A DNA stretch of 64,000 bases, from contig JAKIUK010000004.1 of assembly GCA_021647585.1 (NCBI GenBank), positions 31,861 through 95,860 on the forward strand. The letters are read 5' to 3'. The number at the start of each line of letters is the position of its first letter. Position 1 is the stretch's first letter. The notes beneath the pieces were generated by a model that was given only the letters and a program-made list of their open reading frames with translations, was not told the origin of the DNA and did not search any database. A program made the translations under genes and the position numbers. The stretch comes from Methylococcaceae bacterium (GTDB taxonomy: Bacteria > Pseudomonadota > Gammaproteobacteria > Methylococcales > Methylomonadaceae). This document shows positions 32,802 to 40,712 of this stretch, piece by piece.

Positions 32802-34499
32802 ATGCATCAATTTAGAATCATTTTTTCTACTATCCTACTGTTTTTTATAGCTAATATTTCTTATGCTGTCAATAAACCACCACGCGTTACTGCTGCCTAT
32901 CAACGCCCACCCGTTACCAAGGAAACCTTACTTGGCAAAGTCGAGCCTTTTTGCCCTAAAACAGTTAAACCTGAATGGCGTAAACAACAGCAAATAGAAA
33001 ACATAGACATTGCACCTTCGCCTGTTTGTGATCCTGATAATCCGTATACCATTGCTGCATTTGTTAAAGGTACAAACAATGTATCCATGGCAACCATGAT
33101 GAATACTCATTTATCGCCAGATACATTAATCAAAACTAATGATATAGATGGCGATGGTGACCCTGACGAAATTCATATTCGTCTTGAGGTTATTGAACTG
33201 AACGGGTTTTCACCTGATTTGAAAAACCCTATAAACACGTTTAATATTGCACCTGGAATACAGCCTGGTTTTTGGGTATTTGCTCCCAAAAGCAGGGGCA
33301 TGTCAACTGAAAGTTTCGCCAGTATAAAAGCCAATCCCTTATTACGTCTCCCCTCTCCTTCTATCCGTGTTGAACAGGGAGATAAGGTAATTATTACACT
33401 GGAAAATTCACATTATTTTCCTCACAGCATACATTTACACGGTGTAGATCACCCGTTTCAAAAGACAAATGGCGAGGGTAACGACGGTGTTCCTCAAACC
33501 AGTAATAAATTGATTATGCCTGGTAAGCAGTTTTCCTATGAAATAACAGCCAGACAACCGGGTACAATGATGTACCATTGCCATGTGCAGGCACATACCC
33601 ATATTTTAATGGGACTCATTGGTATGTTTATTGTTGAAGAAAATCGGCCTAACAATTGGGTACAAACATTTAATATAGGTGATGGTTTTGTCAGACATTC
33701 TTCAGTTTCTGTTAAGGAGAAGTATAGTCAGGAATATGATCTGCAATATCAAGATATAGATAAAGATTTACATCATTTAATACAAACCGGTAATGATTCA
33801 AGGTTATTAGCTAAAGCCATTAATCGTGAATACAATATTACCGAAAGAACACCTGAATACTTTGTTTTAAATGGACGCTCATTTCCTTATACCTTGAGAG
33901 AGTCACTGATTGTTATTAAACCGGAAGAAAAAGTAAAATTACGTGTTTTGAATGCTGGTGATCAACAACTTGCCCTACATATCCACGGATTTAAACCCAC
34001 TGTCACCCATTTTGATGGCGTAGAATTAAAACCTAAAGCACGCATACAACGTGATGTTTTTACTTTAGGTCCTGCCCAACGTGTAGATCTTGAGATGTAT
34101 GCGCATAATAATGGATTGAATAATATGGGTGCTGGTATATGGACCTTTCATGACCATAATGAGCTAGGAGTAACCACTGATGGTATTTATCCAGGGGGGA
34201 ATATCAGCAGTGTTGTTTTTGAGTCTTTTCTTGGGCCTAATGGTATGCCAAAACTACAAGGCGTTGATGTTAGCCCTTTTTTTACCAAAGATTTTTATCA
34301 AAAGAAATATCCAATCTGGACTATGTCAGATGATATGAATCTCTACGGCGAAATAGATCCGCAAGTTAATCTGGCTAATGACAGTCCAGAAGCCTTATCA
34401 GTGGATAAAACACAAATAGCCATACTTGTTATACAAATTATTCTTTTAATCGCTACCCTTATGCTCATTAGAAAAAGCGCTAAGAAAACCAATGATTAA
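32802..34499 (+). CDS. Multicopper oxidase with C-terminal membrane anchor
   Basis: Four copper-binding clusters can be seen, numbered from an upstream ATG at 32667: SIHLHGVDHP (about residue 255), MYHCHVQAHTHILMG (about 305), LHIHGFKP (about 440) and WTFHDHNELG (about 495). This matches the paired HxH and HCH/HDH ligands of multicopper oxidases. From the ATG at 32802 a signal peptide MHQFRIIFSTILLFFIANIS (cleavage near SYA) fits. A C-terminal helix (IAILVIQIILLIATLMLIRK) then anchors the protein, which faces the periplasm. It overlaps the next cupredoxin gene by 8 nt. Cuprous oxidation or copper tolerance is likely, but the substrate is unknown. Confidence 0.85.
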   Translation: MHQFRIIFSTILLFFIANISYAVNKPPRVTAAYQRPPVTKETLLGKVEPFCPKTVKPEWRKQQQIENIDIAPSPVCDPDNPYTIAAFVKGTNNVSMATMMNTHLSPDTLIKTNDIDGDGDPDEIHIRLEVIELNGFSPDLKNPINTFNIAPGIQPGFWVFAPKSRGMSTESFASIKANPLLRLPSPSIRVEQGDKVIITLENSHYFPHSIHLHGVDHPFQKTNGEGNDGVPQTSNKLIMPGKQFSYEITARQPGTMMYHCHVQAHTHILMGLIGMFIVEENRPNNWVQTFNIGDGFVRHSSVSVKEKYSQEYDLQYQDIDKDLHHLIQTGNDSRLLAKAINREYNITERTPEYFVLNGRSFPYTLRESLIVIKPEEKVKLRVLNAGDQQLALHIHGFKPTVTHFDGVELKPKARIQRDVFTLGPAQRVDLEMYAHNNGLNNMGAGIWTFHDHNELGVTTDGIYPGGNISSVVFESFLGPNGMPKLQGVDVSPFFTKDFYQKKYPIWTMSDDMNLYGEIDPQVNLANDSPEALSVDKTQIAILVIQIILLIATLMLIRKSAKKTND

Positions 34500-35193
34500 T
34501 AATAAACCACTAAAATCACTTTCTACGACTACATTAGGCTTAGTAGTGCTCTCTTTAAGCATGCACTGTCTAACTTCTATTGCCTATGCTACTGAAACAG
34601 CTATTGATAACAAAGAGCAAAATAAAACTTCACTTAAAACCACAAAACATGATCACCATAAATTAATGAAAGGAGGACATGGTAATCATATGAATATGAA
34701 TATGGATATGAATATGGATATGAAAGGAATGGTAATGAATGAAAATAAGGACAAGATTCCCAAAGATTGCTCTGAAATTTCTGAAGATGTGACGATAGAA
34801 GTCAACGCAGGTGTTAAATATGCAAAACCATTTCCAGGAACAGTTTTTGGTTATAATGAACATCAATGGCAGGTCAAGCCTTGTGCTCGTATTACTGTTG
34901 AGTTTACTAACGATGATGATATTCGCCATCAGTGGATGATCCACGGCTTACCTACTTATCTCTATCCAAAGGGCATGTTTCATATTGAGGTGAATGGACC
35001 CGGCAAAAGAACTGGGACTTTTATTGTTCCTAGCAGCCATTTCACTTATCTAGTGCATTGTGATATTGCTCAGCACACAGAAAAAGGTATGAAAGCCCAA
35101 CTCAAAGTTGGAAATGGTCGGGGGGATTTACCTAGTATTCCTGGAATATCAAATCCAACTTTCCCCGATTCATTTGTACAGAAACCATTGTAG
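34492..35193 (+). CDS. Exported Met-rich cupredoxin
   Basis: The N-terminus is a signal sequence (LSLSMHCLTSIAYA). A Met/His segment at residues 56-85 (GHGNHMNMNMDMNMDMKGM) is typical of Cu(I) binding and is encoded by repeated ATGRAT hexamers. The C-terminal cupredoxin domain has a type 1 copper set: His in RHQWMIHGLP and Cys, His and Met in VHCDIAQHTEKGM. A ligand exchange or electron transfer partner for the oxidase that precedes it is a sensible inference, given the 8-nt overlap. Confidence 0.85.
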   Translation: MINNKPLKSLSTTTLGLVVLSLSMHCLTSIAYATETAIDNKEQNKTSLKTTKHDHHKLMKGGHGNHMNMNMDMNMDMKGMVMNENKDKIPKDCSEISEDVTIEVNAGVKYAKPFPGTVFGYNEHQWQVKPCARITVEFTNDDDIRHQWMIHGLPTYLYPKGMFHIEVNGPGKRTGTFIVPSSHFTYLVHCDIAQHTEKGMKAQLKVGNGRGDLPSIPGISNPTFPDSFVQKPL

Positions 35194-35250
35194 TATCAAT
35201 AGTTTTTTGTAGAGCGGACTTCACAGTCCGTTTTGAATGGGATGGTATTA

Positions 35251-35510
35251 ATTCTACTTTGTCATATATGAATGGATACTATACAAAAGTATTTTCGGGT
35301 GCGTTCAACCTAGAAAGATCAGTTGGATCACGGATTCTAGCACAACCCATTGATTCCACAGAACTTCAAAAAAATGCCCACCTAACCGAATGGGTGAGGC
35401 TAAGATTTTTTCAAAGCACTGTGAAACCAATGGATTGCACTATAATCTCGCGCCCAACTGATCTTTCTAGGTTCAACGCACCCTACATTTATAATCTGAC
35501 AAAGTAGAAT
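35251..35510. mobile_element. TA-flanked MITE (ATTCTACTTT ends) interrupted by another MITE
   Basis: ATTCTACTTTGTCA at the left and its complement TGACAAAGTAGAAT at the right are perfect 14-bp ends, with TA at both flanks (35249-35250 and 35511-35512). The interior GGGTGCGTT...CAACGCACCC matches the copy at 16428-16570 but is split by the CCTAG element at 35309-35471. Without the insert and its duplication the host copy is about 92 bp. Confidence 0.78.
35309..35471. mobile_element. CCTAGAAA MITE inserted inside another MITE, with TTCAA duplication
   Basis: The ends CCTAGAAAGATCAGTTGG and CCAACTGATCTTTCTAGG are a perfect 18-bp inverted repeat. TTCAA flanks both sides (35304-35308 and 35472-35476). 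This second copy of the 10786-10955 element shows that the family was active after the host element was in place. The three-level nest fills most of the 383 bp between the cupredoxin and the ferredoxin-reductase genes. Confidence 0.82.
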
Positions 35511-35576
35511 TAATGACAGGCTGAAGTCCGCTACCTATTAATCTCCTGAATGACTAAATAGTCTCTTAAAAAAAAT

Positions 35577-36557
35577 CTATATATCAGTACTTTGAGTAAC
35601 ATGAAAAGCATCTGTATAAATATCTGCCGAAGAAGCGCCTTTAAGAAATACCAGCGTTTTCATTTGGCTGATCATTTCTGGGTGTCCACAAAGAAATACA
35701 CGCCAACCCTTCAGATCAGATAGATTATTCATAGCAACCTCATTTGCACGTCCACTGCTAAAACCTTCAGGAACATGACCTCTAGAAATACATGGTGTGT
35801 AATGAAAATTGTCATTTTCTGCTGCGAGCTGACGCATTTCATCAATTCTATACAAGTCTTCTAATTCACTGCTACCGTGAAATAAATGGATAGGACCTGA
35901 ATGTCCATGTGAAAGCGCATCGGTTAAAATACCGGCAAGTGGCGCAAGTCCACTTCCTGTACCTACCAGCAACACACCCTGTTCTTTACGGTCAGGTAGA
36001 TAAAAGCAATGTCCCTGAGGTTCGGAAATCGCCAGCATTTCACCCACTTTAAGTTGGTCATGAACCCACTCACTAAAACGACCACCAGGTAAACGACGAA
36101 TATGAAATTCCAGCGTTTTTGAGTCCTGAGGTGTATTGGAAATTGAATAGCTACGAGTTAGTCCATCTTCTCTTTGTAAATTGACAAATTGACCCGCTTT
36201 GAATTCAAGTACATCCTGACACTCGATAATCAATAAAATTGTATTCCTATTAAGCATTTCATTCGCAACAACTTTGCCCTCAGTATAGAACTCTGATTGA
36301 TCAGGTAGTTTAAGAGTCATATCCTCTTCAGGGACACAAAGACAGGCCAGGAAAAAATCCTGATGTACTAAAGTATCTTTTAACCCTTTTTGGGCATTTT
36401 GGGGTGGTGCAGCATCCATACTTCGCAATATACAACTATGACAAGTTCCTTTTTTACAGGCATAGGATATATTAGCCTCTTGCCTTAATAAGGCATCCAG
36501 TACAGTTTCTTCAGCTAGACAGTTATAATTGTTTTCACCGATTGTTAATTTAGCCAT
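35577..36557 (-). CDS. 2Fe-2S ferredoxin / FAD / NAD(P)H reductase (oxygenase-reductase type)
   Basis: The N-terminal plant-type ferredoxin has Cys34, Cys39, Cys42 and Cys72 (CKKGTCHSC then LACLC). An FAD-binding barrel follows with RSYSISNTPQD, then an NAD(P) domain with VGTGSGLAPLAGIL and FLCGHPEMI. This is the architecture of soluble methane, toluene and phenol oxygenase reductases and related electron suppliers. No oxygenase is beside it. The gene lies downstream of the truncated haemoglobin on the same strand, so it could reduce that globin. The electron acceptor is an inference. Confidence 0.88.
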   Translation of the reverse strand: MAKLTIGENNYNCLAEETVLDALLRQEANISYACKKGTCHSCILRSMDAAPPQNAQKGLKDTLVHQDFFLACLCVPEEDMTLKLPDQSEFYTEGKVVANEMLNRNTILLIIECQDVLEFKAGQFVNLQREDGLTRSYSISNTPQDSKTLEFHIRRLPGGRFSEWVHDQLKVGEMLAISEPQGHCFYLPDRKEQGVLLVGTGSGLAPLAGILTDALSHGHSGPIHLFHGSSELEDLYRIDEMRQLAAENDNFHYTPCISRGHVPEGFSSGRANEVAMNNLSDLKGWRVFLCGHPEMISQMKTLVFLKGASSADIYTDAFHVTQSTDI

Positions 36558-36658
36558 GATTACTACTGTCTCTTTCAGAGTTTTCTATTATTACCGTGTT
36601 ATAAAAGGCTAGGAAAAAGACAAAACATAAAATTGATTTCTGTTTTCCCTTTCTCCGT

Positions 36659-36687
36659 AATATTTTCTTTCAACGGAAAGTAATATT
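36659..36687 (-). terminator. Hairpin between the truncated globin and the reductase gene
   Basis: AATATTTTCTTTC (36659-36671) and GAAAGTAATATT (36676-36687) pair with one mismatch around a short loop. It lies 27 bp after the globin stop. The T-tract on the minus strand is weak, so it may be an attenuating or processing hairpin and not a full terminator. Confidence 0.35.
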
Positions 36688-36714
36688 TATTGGTCTGCCA
36701 ACCAAGCTTGGATA

Positions 36715-37089
36715 TTATTTCCCAAGTACATCATTTCTGGTGCTTTCTGCAATTGCAGCAGCTTCACCAATTAGATCAGCCGGTACATTTAGCTCAGTTA
36801 AAGATGCGCCCAGATGTTCCATTACTGCATCAAAATGAGAATCATTCAGACCCATTTTGACCATCTTGGCATGTGCATTTCGCATATCCTGGCCTGTATA
36901 AGTATTTGGACCACCAAAAGCCATAGTGAAAAAAGCTTTTTGCTTGGCAATTTGTGTATCCATATCGGTCTTATCAAAAAAACGATTAATACGATGATCG
37001 TTCAGTACTTTACGATAAAAAAGTTCAACGGCTGCATCAACTGCTGCTTCACCACCTATTCTGTCGTATAAAGATTCAGATTCACTCAT
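36715..37089 (-). CDS. Group 1 truncated haemoglobin
   Basis: This is a short globin of the trHbN class: SLYDRIGGEAAVDAAVELFY at the N-terminus, HRINRFFDKTDMDTQIAKQK, a glycine-rich GGPNTYTGQDM turn, and the proximal His in RNAHAKMVKMGLNDSHFD. GAGGAAATAAAATG supports the ATG at 37089; a longer frame to 37164 would add a hydrophobic leader unlike the family. Group 1 globins commonly detoxify nitric oxide with an NAD(P)H-ferredoxin-type reductase. The adjacent reductase and divergent Fe-S regulator fit this role but do not prove it. Confidence 0.9.
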   Translation of the reverse strand: MSESESLYDRIGGEAAVDAAVELFYRKVLNDHRINRFFDKTDMDTQIAKQKAFFTMAFGGPNTYTGQDMRNAHAKMVKMGLNDSHFDAVMEHLGASLTELNVPADLIGEAAAIAESTRNDVLGK

Positions 37090-37185
37090 TTTATTTCCTC
37101 TTTTTTTATGCTTATTTGGATTGAGCAGTATAAACTGCATTAAAAGAATAACAAACACAAGCAACTTTTACAATATTTTTATGTT

Positions 37186-37213
37186 ATAAGATTTAGATAT
37201 ATTAATATCTTAT
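37186..37213. promoter_or_regulatory. Inverted repeat in the globin/regulator intergenic region, possible operator
   Basis: ATAAGAT (37186-37192) and ATCTTAT (37207-37213) are a perfect 7-bp inverted repeat with a 14-bp AT-rich spacer in the 165 bp between the divergent start codons. A dimeric winged-helix regulator could bind it. No consensus is known to me, so this is a structural observation. Confidence 0.4.
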
Positions 37214-37254
37214 TTTTTTTGTTATTCTGTACTATCTTTATAAAGGATTAATAT

Positions 37255-37890
37255 ATGTCAAACAGGATCAGTTCTCGGCAATGTGAAATTCTTAATCTGC
37301 TGCTAAAAAACAGAGCAGGTCTCAGCATTGATGAAATTGCCAATGCCATAAAAATTTCACGCAATGCTGTTCAACAACATTTTGCATCATTAAGATTAGA
37401 GGGTTACATTCAGGCGGGTGAGCTAAAAAAAACACCCGGTCGACCTGTACGTACTTTTGTTTTAACAGAAACCGGTTTAAATTTTTTTCCTAAACAATAT
37501 GCCTGGTTTTCAGAACTTATCCTTACTGATTTAAAAAACGAAATGGGCTCTGAAGCATTCAAGCGTTATTTACAAAAACTAGGAACAAATTTATCACAAA
37601 GTCTCATTTCTAGATTTGATGGCAAGCCAACAGAAGAACGAATTGATGAGCTAATGTTGATCATGGAAGAACTTGGCTTTCAAGCAACATCCACTAAAGC
37701 AACTAATGATGATGACCACTATATCAAGGCCTGTAATTGTATTTATCATGATCTAGCCCAAAAACATGACGAAATTTGTGAACTGGATAAGACACTTATT
37801 TCTACATTACTGGATAAAGAAACCGAACTAGTTGAATGCATAGCAAAAGGTGGCCATATTTGCAGTTTTAAAATTAAACGTGATTCTTAA
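37255..37890 (+). CDS. Winged-helix regulator with a C-terminal Fe-S-type cysteine cluster (SufR-like)
   Basis: The N-terminal 75 residues form a winged helix: RQCEILNLLLKNRAGLSIDE, IANAIKISRNAVQQHFASLR and KTPGRPVRTFVLTETG. The C-terminus places cysteines as ACNCIYHDLA, EICELDK and ECIAKGGHICSF, the spacing seen in SufR and related Fe-S sensing repressors. Such proteins lose the cluster under oxidative or nitrosative stress. It is divergent from the globin and reductase genes, which suggests it controls them. Confidence 0.82.
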   Translation: MSNRISSRQCEILNLLLKNRAGLSIDEIANAIKISRNAVQQHFASLRLEGYIQAGELKKTPGRPVRTFVLTETGLNFFPKQYAWFSELILTDLKNEMGSEAFKRYLQKLGTNLSQSLISRFDGKPTEERIDELMLIMEELGFQATSTKATNDDDHYIKACNCIYHDLAQKHDEICELDKTLISTLLDKETELVECIAKGGHICSFKIKRDS

Positions 37891-37949
37891 TTATTCTAAC
37901 GCTCTCATACTAGAGACAAAAACTAGTACTCAGTCATTGTTGTATTGAA

Positions 37950-37984
37950 CCTAGAAAAATCATTTGGCTCACGGTTTCTAGTAC
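37950..37984. repeat. Truncated single end of the CCTAGAAA MITE
   Basis: CCTAGAAAAATCATTTGG followed by CTCACGGTTTCTAG matches the left end of the elements at 10786 and 35309. The right end is missing. More degraded look-alikes occur near 49715 and 63774. Confidence 0.5.
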
Positions 37985-38003
37985 TAGTGCTAGACTTTAA
38001 TTT

Positions 38004-38333
38004 TTATTCCGCTGAAGCAAGCATAACCTCAACATACTTATCCTTGCTAATCAGTTTCCAGGCATTTTCATAGCTTATTACATTCTCATGATGTGCTCGC
38101 CAATGTGCATCAATTCCATCCCAGCCATGCGTTGAAAACACATGCCCACATTCAGGGCACACTTTATTATTTAAAGCATTCCATACTGCATTCGTTATTG
38201 CCTGTTTATCTATACAATGCACCCTACTCTTTTCCATATGCTTATAATAACTTCCTACATGAATGCAGACACAAACCCAAAAACCAATCTCTTCTAATTC
38301 TACCGCTGGATAGACTTCAACTTTTGTATTCAT
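38004..38333 (-). CDS. Small protein with a C2H2-like zinc site
   Basis: This 109-residue protein has CPECGHVFSTHGWDGIDAHW RAHH, i.e. CxxC followed by a WRAHH histidine pair, which forms a possible structural zinc site. There is no signal peptide. The rest is aromatic and charged (ENAWKLISKDKYVEVML). I do not recognise a named family. It stands between the Fe-S regulator and the HMA-like gene. Confidence 0.6.
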   Translation of the reverse strand: MNTKVEVYPAVELEEIGFWVCVCIHVGSYYKHMEKSRVHCIDKQAITNAVWNALNNKVCPECGHVFSTHGWDGIDAHWRAHHENVISYENAWKLISKDKYVEVMLASAE

Positions 38334-38529
38334 TTTGTCCCCCTATACGAATCAAACTTAATCAACAGATGTCATATTGACAGTTGACTTAGGTTCAATT
38401 GATAAGTGCAAAAAATATTTTTTGGATTGAGGTTGGAATATAGCCATAGAAGTAAGGATTTAATAAGTTCTGGAAGTTATTAAATCTTTACTCCTAATGG
38501 TCGTCAATACACCAACTAAAATTAAAAGT

Positions 38530-39060
38530 TTATTGAGCTATCGACTCAAACCCCATATTACAAACCAGAATAACAATTTCCTGGTTTGAAAAATCCCCAT
38601 AAACCTTAAGAATTGAAGAATTATAATCTACACTGGCTCTAGTAATTTTAGGGTACCGATTAATAACCATTTCAATAGATACGGCACAAGACTCACATTT
38701 CATACCCTTGATTAGAAAATTGGATACTAATTTAGGCGGGGTGGCATTTACTGTTCCGGATGTCCATTGTTCTAAAGTGTTAGTTACTTTAGACCCTATA
38801 TTCGCCAGGATAGAATCTAATAAGATAAATAAGTTTTCTAGAGACAGTTTTTCAGAGTCAAATTGAATGGCAACTGAAGCAACATTTGGAGATACTTTAG
38901 CAGATGTTATTGCATCCCTTTTACATAAGATCATCTCAAATATACGAGCACGTTCAGGCTCATGATACAAACACGGGGCTTTAATACAAAGCAGTTGCTT
39001 TATATTCTGGATAATTTCAAAGTTATTGAATTTCTTACTACTTATCACGCTATCCAACAT
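38530..39060 (-). CDS. Heavy-metal-associated (HMA) domain protein
   Basis: The C-terminal 65 residues are an HMA fold: VSNFLIKGMKCESCAVSIEM with the metal-binding GMxCxxC, then INRYPKITRASVDYNSSILK and VLVCNMGFESI-like end. The N-terminal half (IKQLLCIKAPCLYHEPERAR, then KVSPNVASVAIQFDSEKLSL) looks like a second, degenerate HMA or ferredoxin-like fold without the CxxC. No membrane segments are present, so it is not a P-type ATPase. It may be a metal chaperone or sensor; copper is the likeliest metal given the oxidase pair nearby. Confidence 0.7.
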   Translation of the reverse strand: MLDSVISSKKFNNFEIIQNIKQLLCIKAPCLYHEPERARIFEMILCKRDAITSAKVSPNVASVAIQFDSEKLSLENLFILLDSILANIGSKVTNTLEQWTSGTVNATPPKLVSNFLIKGMKCESCAVSIEMVINRYPKITRASVDYNSSILKVYGDFSNQEIVILVCNMGFESIAQ

Positions 39061-39428
39061 AACTTACCTGCACTAACCATTCTGTACCTAAAACATTTTA
39101 GACTATTGGATAATCCTACTAAAAAATGCTGGTGTGAATATTGATCTAGATCAATTAAAGTGCTGATAGTGAGCTTATCCCATATTCGTGAGCTCAGATA
39201 ATATTTAAAACTTCAATTTCCACTCAGTTAGAAAATTATTTACCTAAATTATTCTGAAAATAACTCTTTTTTCAATATAAAAAGTTCTACTCAAGACTAA
39301 TTGATGATTACCTGCACATGGCTTAGACCAGCTATGCAGCAAATTATACAATTAGCTTGTGATCTAGTTTAAAAATATAAGATTGAGTTTGAGCTAAAAC
39401 ACATAATCTGTATTAACTAACCCCTCTA
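39061..39428. other. 368 bp without a recognised gene
   Basis: AT-rich sequence between the HMA-like gene and the end of the SPFH-like gene. I see no open frame, tRNA or convincing hairpin. TTTTCAATATAAAAAG and similar runs make promoter-like words likely by chance. Confidence 0.5.
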
Positions 39429-40712
39429 TCATTCCTCATCCATATCAGTATTTCTTTTATCTCTTTCTTTATAGTCTTTAATGGATAGTTGCAGAGCTAG
39501 TCGTTGTTTTTCCAGTTCTAACAATTCAATTTCTCTTTTAAGGTAGATATCTGCTTTTTTTCTAGCTGTAAAACTTTCTTCTTGCATGGCTAAACGCTGT
39601 AACTCATAACGTTTTTTATATCCCACATCTGTGTCAAACTCCAACTGCTTCTGACGATGTTTTAACTCCAGTTCTTCTGCATGGATTTTATCCTTTGCTT
39701 CTCGCCATTGCGTCTGCTCTTTTTCATAATTCATTATCTCTGCTTCCAGCTCTCTTTCCTTTATTTTTGCTTCCTGGGCAATCAAGTTAATCTTATGCAG
39801 TTCTTCATTTTCTCTTAACTTAGCCTGGAACTTTTCTTTCTCTTTTAATTCAGCTAACAACGTCATTTCCTTCAGATGGTTGTTATGCTTGATTTTATCA
39901 GCATGAACTCTTTTTTTAATTTCAAATTGCTTTAATTGCTGTTGTTCTCCTTCTTGCAGGAAACGCATATTGTTTTCCGCTTGTATAGCCTGTCTTTCAC
40001 GGTCTATATCAGCTAATTCAATTATTTGCTTTAATTTTTTGCGTTTGTGGTCAACTTTTTGTGTTTCCACTGCTTGTTGTTGACGAAACAGTTCTTCTTT
40101 TTGTTGTTCACGAAATTCAAAACTTTTCTTGAGTACGCAAAGGTATACATGTTCTTTAGCAAATTGTACGTCAGGAAACTCTTCAAAAACAGGTTTGAGC
40201 TTACAAACTGCCAATGATTGAATATTTTGCAAAATTAACATTTCATTAACTAAAACACATATTCTTTTCTCAACTGCTTCTAAACCTTCCTGTATCCACG
40301 CACCATCAGATAAATTCAATAATTCCCTATTTACAATATCAATAACCAGCCCATGATAGGCATTTTTAATATGTTCATTAAGCTCGGAAATAATTTCCAT
40401 ATTACTAAGAGCATATTTAAAGGTTGCCTGGAATCGCAAATCTAAGGTTAAACTTATAGTACAAAAGCCATCATAAAGTTTGACTTGATCTGTACAATGC
40501 CATTCTTCTATAGGTAACGGGTAAACCGTATGGTAAAAACGTTTTACAAATTTTTCAGGTCGCAAAAATATTTTTTTATAGGGCCCTAATTTTCTATAAA
40601 CAACCTGCCGGTCCACATTAAAACCTGGCTCCCAGGTATCATACGCTGCACTTTCAATATCTGGGTCTGCAGATACCAACCAGTTATCTATTGTAATTTC
40701 TGAGTTATTCAT
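39429..40712 (-). CDS. SPFH/band-7-like domain with a long coiled coil
   Basis: Residues about 45-190 (FLRPEKFVKRFYHTVYPLPI, DGFCTISLTLDLRFQATFKY, HIKNAYHGLVIDIVNRELLN) have the mixed beta/helix run of an SPFH-like domain, including the DGxxVxI-type strand. This is a remote reading. Residues about 205-420 are an extremely charged, uninterrupted coiled coil. No membrane segment is visible, so contact with the membrane must come from its partner, the multi-pass protein whose gene overlaps this one by 8 nt. The function is unknown; scaffold or microdomain organiser is the leading guess. Confidence 0.65.
   Translation of the reverse strand: MNNSEITIDNWLVSADPDIESAAYDTWEPGFNVDRQVVYRKLGPYKKIFLRPEKFVKRFYHTVYPLPIEEWHCTDQVKLYDGFCTISLTLDLRFQATFKYALSNMEIISELNEHIKNAYHGLVIDIVNRELLNLSDGAWIQEGLEAVEKRICVLVNEMLILQNIQSLAVCKLKPVFEEFPDVQFAKEHVYLCVLKKSFEFREQQKEELFRQQQAVETQKVDHKRKKLKQIIELADIDRERQAIQAENNMRFLQEGEQQQLKQFEIKKRVHADKIKHNNHLKEMTLLAELKEKEKFQAKLRENEELHKINLIAQEAKIKERELEAEIMNYEKEQTQWREAKDKIHAEELELKHRQKQLEFDTDVGYKKRYELQRLAMQEESFTARKKADIYLKREIELLELEKQRLALQLSIKDYKERDKRNTDMDEE

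Larger units (their letters stand above)
35209..35534. repeat. Outermost inverted repeat of a three-level nest (GTAGcGGACTTCA ends)
   Basis: The left end GTAGAGCGGACTTCACAGTCC and the reverse complement of the right end, GTAGCGGACTTCAGCCTGTC, are imperfect inverted repeats about 20 bp long. They enclose the TA-flanked element at 35251-35510. If both were once adjacent, the outer element was some 65 bp long. It is the least certain of the three levels. Confidence 0.45.

Noticed and set aside
34663..34944. Minus-strand His/Ile repeat frame
   Set aside because: It is the antisense of the Met-rich hexamer repeats in the cupredoxin gene.
35259..35507. Plus-strand 82-codon frame
   Set aside because: It is composed of the nested MITE sequence at 35251-35510.
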